A stretch of DNA of 64,000 bases from Guillardia theta CCMP2712. Taxonomy: Eukaryota; Cryptophyceae; Pyrenomonadales; Geminigeraceae. The first letter of the stretch is position 1. Every line of letters starts with the position of its first letter. Location of the stretch: assembly GCF_000315625.1 (NCBI RefSeq), contig NW_005434654.1, forward strand, positions 868,551 to 932,550, read 5' to 3'. Positions 9,828 through 20,704 of the stretch are shown in pieces. The notes under the pieces are model-generated. The model was not told the origin of the DNA, did no database searches, and saw only the letters and a list, made by a program, of their open reading frames with translations. A program made the translations under genes and the position numbers.

Positions 9828-12800
9828 TTAGTGGTCATGGTCTGCCAAGGACTTCATCAGCCGTGCTGTCATCTTCTTAGTCTTGCTGTACGCGTCCTGC
9901 ACTGACAGTTACCTCTCCTGCTTCCTCCCTCCCTCCCTCCGCTCACCATCGCCCCGAGAAGCCGCACGTCTCCTTCCTCCACAAGTTTCCTGCACTTTGC
10001 TACCTCATCTTCGCCAAGGACGTCCTGTTGAGGCGCGTCAACTTTGACAAACACGTCGCTGACTTACCTTGAAGTCTTGGAAAGTATCCGCATCCTCCGC
10101 TCCCTTGTGCTTGACAGGCGTCAGATCCTGCTCTGCCTGCAAGACATCCGCAGGCTGCACGAGCTCGCGAGCTCCGTGTCTTCTGTTAAGGGCAAATCGC
10201 CCGATCATGCAGAGAAGCTGTATCCCTACGGCAGCGACGGCGCACAGGATGGGAGCGAAGGTAAGCCAGTACTGGAGCGTCGTGTTGTCTGCGACACGGT
10301 GAGCTGCGGCAAGCGACCTGGGAGCTTCTCACCTGGAGGTGTGAAGCTTGCTTTGATGTTAACTTTCGTGTTCCCAGACCCGACCAGCCTCCTGGAGTTC
10401 TGCACGGACAGAGTCTGCGGGCTCAAGGATCGTCTGGCGGAGGCTCCGGCAGCCTGCAGCTGTTTGTTGGTCAGCGGCAAGAGTTCTGAGAGGCTCAAAA
10501 CCTGCTCGTAGCACGCGTTCGCTCGAGCTTGTCCAGGATCCATTTGCAGCGATCCGAGCCCCGAGGTGTCGAAGAAGCACTGGACGTAGGTAGAGTTGTG
10601 CTTGACCTGAGCAGCCGTCACCATCGAGCTGGAGGCAAGGAAGACGCACCTCAGGAACGAAGGAGCCCTCGTTGAAGGGGAAGTAGACGATCTGATATAA
10701 GCCGTAGTACGGGAGACCGGTAGCCGGGTTAGTGGAGGAACCAGATGGTCCGACGGCGTAGCTGATGGTGATACCAACGTTTGTGTCCTGATTCCCTCCC
10801 AAGCACGGCAAGGTTGCGTCGTTGCCGACAGTCTGGCACAGCTCGAAGACGATGTCTTCCGAGCCGCTGGGATAGGCTGTGGGGTCTACTCGTAGGAAGT
10901 TGCCGTACTTGTCTCTGGTTTGCACGTACAAGGTTGAAGTCGCACCGGCAACGACGTTGAGGAGATCTCCGTACACGTAGGTCAGCGCGATCTCAGCTGG
11001 AGCGCTGGCGATCTCGAGCATGAAAGGAGATCCAGCTCCGCTCACCCCGGCGAAGGAGATGGAGACCATGTAGCTTCCTGATTGCGTCAAGCGGTAGGTC
11101 GTGCCGTAGCTGCCGTCAGCGTTGTCGACGACGTTTCCTGTGTTGGGGGAGGCCGAGGGGTTGAGAGGAGCTTGAGAGACTACATTCCACAGCGTCAGCA
11201 GCACGGAGACGGAGTCTCCACCGGGCCTTCGGTTGAGAAACTCGTCTCGAGCAGTGATGATGAAGCTTGACGACGTTCCTGCCGTCGAGATGGTGAGGAA
11301 GGTTCCCCGCGCCACAGAAGAGGACGGGGAGGTGACTGCCGGGGACACCACGAGGGTGTATGGGTTTGGATTCGTCTGGCTTGCGCTCGCATCGCCAGCA
11401 ATGAGGTCCTGGTACTCCTGCCCCCCATTGCCGACGTAGATGGAGATGGTGTAGGTTCCGGCCTTGACGGGCGAGTATGCGGACTGATAGCTTCCCGAGC
11501 CAAGGGAGATGGTGGACGGGGACATGCTGGGGAGGTTGGTCCCTGTGACGTCGATCCTGAATCTAGCTCCATCTGCGCTTCTACCGAAGACGTCCTGCAA
11601 CAAGACCATCGCAGGTCACTAGCACGCGCTGACCTCCGGCAGGTCTCACCCGACACGACAGCGAGAAGAAGGATTTCGATCCTGCAACCGCAGCCGTGAG
11701 GCCATCGCCACTGGCGCGGCAGCTCTTGTAGAAAGGCGTCTTGGTCTGGAACACGAAGAGGTCGCTGCTGTCCTTGGGCACGTCATCGACCACTTGTGTC
11801 CCTCCCTGCCCACCACAGGCGTCAGCACACTTGCAGCTTGAGAGTCACTCGGCTCACGAAGATGTAGATGTAGAGGTTGATGCTGTCGAGCTTGATGCTA
11901 GACGCGATGCTGCCTGAAGGCTTGCTGCCCGGAACATCCACCTGAGAACCTTTCAGCATGCCGAGCGACAGGAGCAGGTCAGCGTACCAGCACCCATGTC
12001 AGGCTCGTCGTGCACTTGCCTTGTTGGACGCAGGTAGAGTCGAGGTTGGTAAGGTTGAGATACCTGGGCGAGCTTGGAGGTCAGAGAACCCTCGAGGTGC
12101 GGAGTCGCTGCGATCAGGTACCATAAGTCGTTGAACGCCGTCGCGTAGGTGGGGAAGTTTCCGTTCATCAGGTCGTACATGCCTGAGCCGACGCATCCTT
12201 TGGCGTTGCCGCATCCGAACCCTCCATACACCAGCAGAACCCCGTTGCTGCTCGCTGAGTTGGACATGGTGGTAACGGCAGCATCCCTCCTCGCCTGGGG
12301 GCAGGCGCCTCCAGTGTGGCATGAGGTGTAGAGCTTGGCAAAGGTCGCCTGCTTGGAAGAGAAGAAAGTCGTGTGGACGTCGGAGCTGAGGTCCCATGTC
12401 GCGGTTCTGTTGGCGAGGTCGGTGGACTCTCCGCCGAACATCATCAGGAGGAGGAACTGGGCAACATGGTCTGAGCCAGGGCCGCGAGAGCTCAAGGGGA
12501 CTCACCTTTCCCTGCAGGTTCACAGACACGGTCGAGTGTCCATGCAGCGGCCCTGGCAGTGAGCAGCTGGAGGTGCCCGCAGTACAGCCAGTGGGGTTGG
12601 AGGAGCCATAGCAGTAGGTGACTGACGAGGGCGGGGAGGTGAAGTTCTGACAGATGCCTCTCATGCACGCGCCTGCACACAGATGAACCAGTCAAGTCAA
12701 GGACAAGAGGGCGCGAGCGAGGGCGCTTACCTGACTTGCAGGAGCTCAGCTGGGAAAACTGTGCTGCTCCTCCAATCATGTAGTACTGCCCCAGATAGCT

Positions 12801-15800
12801 TGTCTTGGACCAGGTGGAGGTCTGCAGGAAAGAGTTGTTTGTGGCGTACGACCGCGTCATGTAAGTCTGCAGACTGTTTTGCCAGGAGGATGAGTCACTC
12901 AGACGTGTCATGATCTGGCGGAAGAGATCGCTTCCGGTGACGAAGGTGATGTTCAACCTGCTGTTAGAGAGGACCTGTGCGTTCAAGTTGTAGATGTAGC
13001 TCATGGACGTGGTTGCTACTGGTGGGTACTGCGGAGAAGGGAAGAAGTTGCTGGAGACGAAGCCGTAGAAGGTGCTGGAGTCGAAGGACGAGGTGACACC
13101 ATTGAGGATCAGCGAGATCGTGTATCCGTTGTCAATCTTCGCAGTGTCGAGGTACCAGAAGTCTCCCAGCGCTTGTCCGTTCACGTCCACCCCTCCATAG
13201 ATCAGCCCGGCCTGACTTCCGGATATGAACGCATCGTTGATGATGGTGTGCAGGCAGCGCGCAGGGATGACGCTGTAAGCGCCGCTAGTTTGAAAGATGA
13301 GCTTGAACTGAGAGAGCTGATTGTTGTTGAAGACCAAGATAGCTGACGTCGAGGTGACCTGGTTGCTGGAGTCAGCGACGGCCCCTCGAGCTGCGAACGT
13401 CAGGCCTGGTTTGAAGTTGTTCAAGATGCCGCCATGGGACACGAGGACAGTAGCAGTCTGATTGGCCTGGAAGGTGGTGAAAGCGAAGTAGGTCTTGACC
13501 TCGCTCTTCAAGCTCTGGTCCACGTTGGTCCACGACCGGCTGAAGAGGTCAAACTTCCAGAGGTCGTTGAGTCCCTTCTGATTCTGAGTGCCGCCCATCA
13601 TGACCAGGGTGTACTCGTTGAGGCTTGCCAGACCCGCGTAGCTTCGCGAGGGAGGGCCTTCGGCAAGGACAGGAAGGTTGGAGAGAGCCTGCGACAGGCT
13701 CGAGGAAGAGACATCTACAGTGTAGATACTGTTGCTGAGAGAGTTTTGCACGAAGCCTCCGAACAGAATCGCATGCGTGGAGTTGGACACTTGCGAGAAG
13801 AAGCTGTGCACTGCACCGCTCATGGTATACGCCACGCGTTTCCCCACCAGGTACTCCAAGGCGTCAATGGTCATCGGATCAGAGATGGACGTCGTCAAGG
13901 AGTAGTTGCCGATCAGGGCAAGCGGCAGGAACTGCGAAGACAAGCCCCCGATGGTGTAGGCTTGATAGCCGGACGCCAAGCTGGCGTACATTGACAAGCC
14001 GACTCTGCCCTGTCCGGACGGGTTGATCTCGAGGAGGGTGAAGGGGCTGAAGCCTTTGAGCGCCTTCTGCAGGTCGAGCATCCAGAGGTCGTTGAGGGGG
14101 CTCGTCAAAGCGACGCACACTTGACTGGCGCCTGATGTCGAGTAGGTCGCGCACCCGATGCCTCCGTATATCAAGAGTTTGCTCTTGGAGACGGCAGCGG
14201 TGGCATGCCCGAAGCGAGCTGGGATCCAGCTCAGATCGAACACCGTCGGCGAGCAAGTCGCGGAGCCTCCTGGACAGATCTGAAGGAATGGAGCTCTAGA
14301 CGCGAACTTGGAGCTGTTTGCTTGCGTGTGGGTCAAGTAGCGCTCGAAGTCCGTCAAGGAGCTCATGGCGGGTCGGGTGGTGGGTAGGATGGAAGGCATC
14401 TTGGTAGCGGTGCCGCCTCCCATCACGATGGTCGACGAGCTATGAGCTTGTTGGCTCGTGTAGCAAACCTTCTCCCCGCATGACTTTCCTGCCCCTCCCA
14501 TGTCGCAGCACGGAACAACTGTCGTCGGAGCCCAGTAGGAGTAGGAGGAGTTGAGCTTGACTAGTGCACTCGAGTCAAGGAAGGAGGAGGGAGGGTCGAC
14601 AGTAGCCCAGCCTTGAAGCGAGTCGTTGTACAGCGAGATGGCTGAGTATCCAGGGAGACAGATCTGCAGCGTGTCGGATGAGACGCATCCTCCCTGTCGT
14701 CTCATGGCGCTCTGATCTAGCTGAAAGGTCACCCACCCTTGCATGCTCGAGCCATGCCAGGAGAACTCCAAGCTCGTTTGCTCGAGCCCAGAGAACTGCG
14801 ACGAGCTTGGCAACGAGTTGTACATGCGCCGATCAAACCCATTCGCTGGCCAAGTGAGAGACACTCGGGGGTTGATGTTGTTTGTGGTTGAGAGGTTTGT
14901 GATGTAGAGTGTGTCTGTGGTTGTCGTCTCGTACTGCAGTTGTATCGTGTCTTGCGAGAGGATCCACTCGTTGGAGGCGAGCAGACCGTTGGAGTTGGAG
15001 TAGACGACTTTCTGACTCGCTGGGTTGTACCTGCACATGGCAGCAGACGGGAAGCGAGGAGGTTGAGCGGTAGCACGGTTCTTGAGCGTGAGAGAGATAT
15101 TCAAGTACAGCTCTTGGTTGCCATCTTGCTGCATGTCCGTGATGATGTAGAAGGAGATCGTGCCCGTGCTCTGAGTCCACAACACCTGACCTGCAGTCGA
15201 GCTGCCGCCTGTCGCACTTATTCCGTCGCAATTGGACTTACAGGAAGCCTGCGGGTTGTTGACTCCGCTCCAGCTGCAGTAGGTCGAGGTAGGAGCCTTG
15301 CAGCTCACGTTCAACAGCGTATCGTTGCCAGCAGTCTGAGAGCCCACGAGCCCGGTGATGGTCACGTCGGTTCCTCCAGGCTGATTAACTTTGAAACCGT
15401 TCGAGCCTTGGTTGCCCTGGCTGGAGGAGAAGACAAACGACAGGGTGATCTGGTTGTCTGCACCATGGAGTCTGGTGGTCTCGTCGCCAGTGAATGAGAA
15501 GGGATAGTATGGGCTGCAGGATGGAGGACCTTGAGCCTGATTGCTCTGACTGTTCGAGTTGCTATTTGCAGACGAGCCTGGATTGCTTCCAGAAGAAGAC
15601 GAATTTGAAGAGTTCGTTTGAGAGCCATTATGCGGGTTTGGCTGCTCTGCAAGAAGTTCGTAACGTACTTCAGCTGAAGGGTCCAGACCAAGTGCCTTGA
15701 GCGTCCTCGAGCCTGAGCTTTTGACCCCCTCTCGCTTGCGCCCATCCATCACCTCTCGTACAAACGACTCAAGCTCATCGATGCTTCTCAAGTCCTTCTT

Positions 15801-18800
15801 GTAGAGGACATGAGCCAGTGTCTGCTTGTCGCTTTTGCTTCTGAGCTGGTTCAGGTCTCCCCGGTACTGACCTGGTTGCATGCTGGCCGAGATGTTGCAG
15901 TCGATGATCACTCGGTCGTCTTGGGTGTATGTGACGTCGCAGTACATGCTGGGTGTAGAGCTCGAGCCCGGGGCTTGAGTATCTGGTCCCTTTGGTGTAG
16001 TCTGAGTGCAGGGGCATACTTGCTGAAGGGGATACGTGCTGGAGCCCGGTACGTCACAGTGCGTTGAGTTCTTGAAGTAGCAGATTCCCTGGGTGCTGCA
16101 ACATGGGTCCTTGGTATTGTTTCCGCAATGGGACACGGGACAGGCAGATGGGCAAGTCCCTACGCCCGACGAGACTGAAGGCATCCCTCCGTACACGCCC
16201 GACATGGTCTTGGGGTCAAAGCAAGAGCACGTCCAGCTGATGCAGTAGCTCGAGGGGCACCAGTCCGGAGCGAACGAGTTGGTCTTTCCAGGGCCGCACT
16301 TGGGAAGAAAAGGAGGGCCGCCATTCTGCGAGCAGATGACTCCTTCGTCGGTGTATCCGATGTTGGGGTTACAAACCGAGCACACCCGATACAGATTGGT
16401 CGGGCACAGACAGGCTGGCACGTCCTTGGGGCAGTTCGGTATGTCCTGGCACTGGCAGATACCGGTCTGCGAGATCGCAGTCTGAAAGCTCGTATCGCTC
16501 ATTTGAGAGGCTGCACAGTCCGTGTCAAAGTACTCGCAGTTCCCGAAGGTACACGAGTCTGCACGGGGGCAGCCCGAGCAGTAGTCCGTCAAGTTTTGAC
16601 TTTGACACTCCGAGCCTCCGCCGGTAGCTGTGTTCACGACCAGACCATTGCGAATGGGTTGATCAAACGTCAGCTCGATCAGAAGCAGGCTGCTGTACGA
16701 GGACCCGACCGACGTGTTGTACATGCTCTCCTTGACAGGCTTGGCAACGTGATGCATCTGCACGTCGTAGTCCTGCCATCATCATCAGCACACTGGCCAT
16801 CCCGCGCACACGCTCATCGCAGAGTCTTGAGAGCACCTGCATGGGAAGCCCGCTCACAGGATCTCGTGCAGCCGGCGTCCGCTTGCCAGTCTTGTCCATG
16901 GGGTACAGAAAGGCGTAGGGGTTACAGCGCGAGGGATCAGAAAGATCCGGGCATGCGGGCCACCAAAGACGGAAGTTATCAATGTAGCCTTTGAACAGCT
17001 TGAGCGTCTCCGAGGCCGCCGGGTTTCCCCCTCCGATGTAGATGTCGGAGATGCCCTGTGACAAGCGGAGGGAGTTGCTGATGTCAAGAGACAAGAAGTT
17101 CCTTCCCTGCTCTGACACGCTGCTGCCGTCAAGAAACATGAATGCTTGCGTCAGCACAGCGTCGGGATAGGGGTTGGTCTGTGAGTAGAGCCTACCAAAC
17201 CTCAGCGTGAAGCACACATGGTGCCACACGCCCAGCACGCTGCTTGGTATCGGGCCCCAAGTCTTCACCACCACGTCCTGACTATCCGGCAAGAGCGTCA
17301 GCCTCACGAAGAGACTGTTGCCCGAGGCATAAACAGTCCAGCGCAGCAACGACAGTACCCCGTTGTAGGCATCAAGCAGCACAACGCCAGCTGGATCTTG
17401 GCTTTGAAGTTGTACCCACATGTCGATCCACAGCGTCCCCAAGCCCGTCGATGACTGGCACCTACACACCCGTCATGCAGGACCTCGCGCATCAGCTGCT
17501 GGCTTACCAGGAAGGCAGGGTCATGGCTATGATGCTGGTGATCCCATCGAAGCTTGCCATCTTGTCTTTGGCGCTCGACTCCTGAGACATCCAGCCCTCT
17601 GTCAGTACCAAGCATCGCTCTCACGAGCAGGCGCTTACCGCTTCTGCCGAGTCCATGACCCACAAGTCATTCCTGGGCTGAGGGAGGTTGCAGCTCCCTT
17701 GCTTGCCCGGACAGTCGATGGACGCTCCTCCGAACAAGACGATGGGCTTCAAGTACTGTCCGAACGACTCCATGACTGTCAGGGTAGCGAACGCGCGATC
17801 CGTCGGCCACGAGCTTGCTGTTTGAACCTGCTTCCATTCCAGGGTGAACATGCTCAGACTCCACATCGTGCTGGTGCTCTGGAACCCCGGGATAGACCCG
17901 GCTGCGTTCGAGCATTGAGACCCTGCTAGTCGAAGACCGCCGAAGACAAACTGGTATGATCCCTCGCTCGTGTACGCCGCAAACACGAGCGGCTCGGGGG
18001 CGTACACCTGAAGCGGCTTGGCCGCGCACGAGGCATCCGTACCGTAGATGCATCGCCAAGTCTGAGCAGAAAGATCGAGGGCCCAGAGGTCTTGGAAGAT
18101 CTCCTGCTCAGACATCCCTTGAGCAACGTACATGGTCGATGACGTCGAGTCATAGAACGCGACGTGCCCACACCGAGCCGAGGGGCTGTTTCCGGTCTGC
18201 AGCGCTGCAGCAGCGTATCAGACACTCGACCAGCAAGGGCGCAGCCCCGCCCGTCACCTGACTGCCAGCCGCTGGATGTCTTGAACAAGGCCAGGTGACC
18301 AGCCGCCAAGGAGTCCTTGTCAAGACCGCCGAAGATCATCACCTCCGTCGAAGAGATTACGCCGCTCGATATGTAGCTCGCGAGCGGCGACGCGTCTGAC
18401 GACCCGTACTGACTCCACACGAGAGTCAGGATGTCGAACATCCATGTATCCGACAGGACCTGTGACATGTACATCAGCGCATGGCGCCATGACCCCGCCA
18501 GCATCCCCGACACGAGAGTCCAAGACTTACCGAGGATGCTCCCACGCCTTCGGGGCCTTGCCCGCCGTGTACATAGATCTGAAACCCGGCCATCCACATG
18601 GCGTGGTATGCTCGAGCCGATGGTGAGGCCGAGATGGGCATGATTTCTACCCATCGCGCGGCTGATCGATTGGTGTACTGCTTGAGCACCCAGAAGCTGG
18701 ACTGAGGGGTCTGCGATTCCCCATCGTCTACTATCCCGTCAAAGACAAAGAGCTCCTGCAGACTGACATGGAATGCACTGGCGTGCCCATGCCGAGGATG

Positions 18801-19592
18801 GGGGAGTAGAGAGCTTGTGGGGTTGCAGCTGCTCCATGTCCGCGTGGTAGGAGAGGACACGTTGAGGTACCAGCAGTCGTTCAGACTCTTGCCCACGGCC
18901 ATCCCCACTCCCCCGAAGACGAAAACAACTTGATTCCTGTCGTCATATGCCATGCTATGGCCGTACCGGTTCTCGGGCCCAGGCCCGTCGAACCGCATCG
19001 GGTCCCACGTGGGTTGCGGGCTGATGATAAACCTCCAGCAGTCTAGCAGCCCTCTCCCCATGGATGATTTCTGCGGTGTCGCGAAGCCTCCGCACAGGAG
19101 GGCCGACGCCCCCACCGATATCATCGTATGCTGTGCACGCGGGCCGGGGACATGCCGGTTGATGGTGCTCGCAGCACACTGAGCATCGTAGATCGTATGG
19201 TTCGGGAAGAAGACTACTTCCTCCCAGCTGTTGGCTGCCGAGTCATACTTCCAAGTATCCCCAAGCACTACCATGGCGCTTCCTATGTTGTTGATCCTGC
19301 AAGCAGTACAGTGAGTCGCACGGGGCAGTGCAGGTCAGGCTTGTACATACCCGCCATGGAGGAAGACGAAGCCTTCAGAAGTGCTGAGCGTTGTAGTGGC
19401 GTAAGCGTAGCGAGGGGACGGACCGGATCCACCGGGCTGGATGAGCTGCCATTGGAGAGCTAGAGGGAAGAGGGGTTAAGCAGGCACAGGATGGGGGGCA
19501 GGCAGCCGGTACTTACGGAGGGCGAAGGTAGAGACGGAGAGAGACAAGACAAGGAGGAGTCGGAATCTTATTGTGCTTCGATAATTTCTCAT
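9828..19592 (-). CDS. Giant Kelch / LamG / filamin-repeat type I membrane protein, copy 1
   Basis: Eighteen exons from the right: 19517-19592, 19351-19459, 18531-19296, 18258-18459, 17639-18204, 17508-17581, 16837-17461, 12731-16772, 12506-12672, 12122-12456, 11988-12063, 11858-11941, 11650-11805, 10650-11594, 10333-10606, 10068-10288, 9947-10024, 9828-9896; 2,954 residues. Order: signal peptide (basic start, then LLLVLSLSVSTFAL); Kelch repeats about 45-580 (FGG, NDLW, PSPRYAYA motifs); LamG-like jellyroll about 600-805; Cys-rich about 830-1080; Ser/Asn-rich about 1200; second Kelch set about 1660-2380; filamin-type Ig repeats about 2430-2740 (DNADGSYGTTY, GSPFMLEI, TRDKYGNF); membrane helix about 2838-2862; tail. 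Cell-surface adhesion or binding is an inference from domains. Its typical signal peptide suggests this is the older copy of the pair. Confidence 0.88.
9835..19550. repeat. Left arm of a giant inverted repeat
   Basis: The 9.7 kb reads as the reverse complement of 20705-30930. By eye the arms differ at a handful of scattered bases, a 4-bp length change in the last intron, 1 bp in the previous intron, and one replaced block near 15588-15672. Outer boundary: identity stops after ggcagaccatga (9835 here, 30930 in the other arm). Inner boundary: it starts at gtcttgtctctctccg (19550/20705). Confidence 0.95.
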
Positions 19593-20704
19593 TTCCTTTT
19601 TTCGGGAGTGTGGAATCGGCAATGAATTTAAACAACAATCAGGTTACAAGAGCGCAGGTCACGGAAGAAAATGCAGTGAAGAACAATGGAGAATTAATTG
19701 ATTAGTGGAAAAATTTGTAGCGCATGGTTATCTTCATGCATTTTTCTTCTCCGTTCTCCTTGTTCTACCCATCCTGATCAGGCCATGATATCGGTATTTT
19801 AACTGCTGTGAGGGACGCAAATGGTTGTAGTGAGGATCGAATTGATGAAAATATTTCTCTTTTGGAAATCAGTGAAATGTGAAGTGTGACTATGATTGAA
19901 ATTTAGTACAGATATTTGAAAATTTTGCCATTGCAAGATTCGTGATTTTGCAACGATTTCGAAGAAAGGATCCATCATTTGGCTTTAAGTAATATTTTAC
20001 AGTACCAAGAGCTTGAATGGTTTTACTCCTGGCCTGCAAATCGGAAGGGTCATTTTTCCGGACGGGGTCAGATCACAATTGAGTTGATAGATGAGGTGCT
20101 GATTTTTAACTTAACTTTGAGTAAAAGATGAGGTGCTAGTTATTACTACTGACTCAGTGAATAACTGCTTTTTTCTTTTTCTTGTCTGCGGGCCCCGAAA
20201 GACCCCCGTAAAGTGCCCGGCAGGTACCCCTAGACACCCCTACCCCCTACCCCACCCCCCGCTCCCCTATCCTTCATGTAAAAGTCACCAGGTATACTTC
20301 AATGTTAAAGTCCCAGTGTGACTTATCGGTTCCAGCAACCCTACCCCATGGATCGAGGTAAAACTGACCCCTCCCTTGCTCCTCTCCCCTCGCATTTTCC
20401 GCACAATCAAACCGCGATCATGTCCCCGTTGTCTCAGTCATCCCAGCCTCCTTTGAGCTTCAGGCACGAAGCAAACACTCATTGACTACATTCATCCAAG
20501 TTGATTCCTTACCAGTCCACGACTAGTTGCTTCAAAAACATCCTATCTCAATATCTAACAGTTCTCGAACAAGAACTGATACTTTAGGAACACATCACTT
20601 TTGTAGAGATTCCTTGCGGGTAAGACATGTATTGAATACAGACTTCGTGCTGAAACCAATACCCGAGAATGACAGAATATAATACTATCTTTGAAACAAT
20701 CATC
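19551..20704. promoter_or_regulatory. Palindrome spacer, shared upstream region of the two Kelch genes
   Basis: 1,154 bp of unique, AT-rich DNA between the arms, with the two start codons (19592 minus, 20669 plus) just at its edges. The genes are divergent, so their promoters must lie here. It includes a C-rich island with CCCTACCCC-like words at about 20200-20400 and the 25-bp element at 20101-20125. I see no clear TATA box. Confidence 0.6.
20089..20137 (-). repeat. 25-bp mini-element flanked by 12-bp direct repeats
   Basis: The direct repeat agatgaggtgct occurs at 20089-20100 and 20126-20137. Exactly between them lies a 25-bp sequence (20101-20125) whose reverse complement recurs perfectly at 63350-63374, there flanked by a different direct repeat. 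See findings. Confidence 0.75.

Noticed and set aside
13434-13994. Long plus-strand frame (186 codons), and similar ones, opposite the big Kelch exon
   Set aside because: Shadow of the true minus-strand gene; Arg/Gly/Glu-rich composition, and the mirror copy appears in the other arm.
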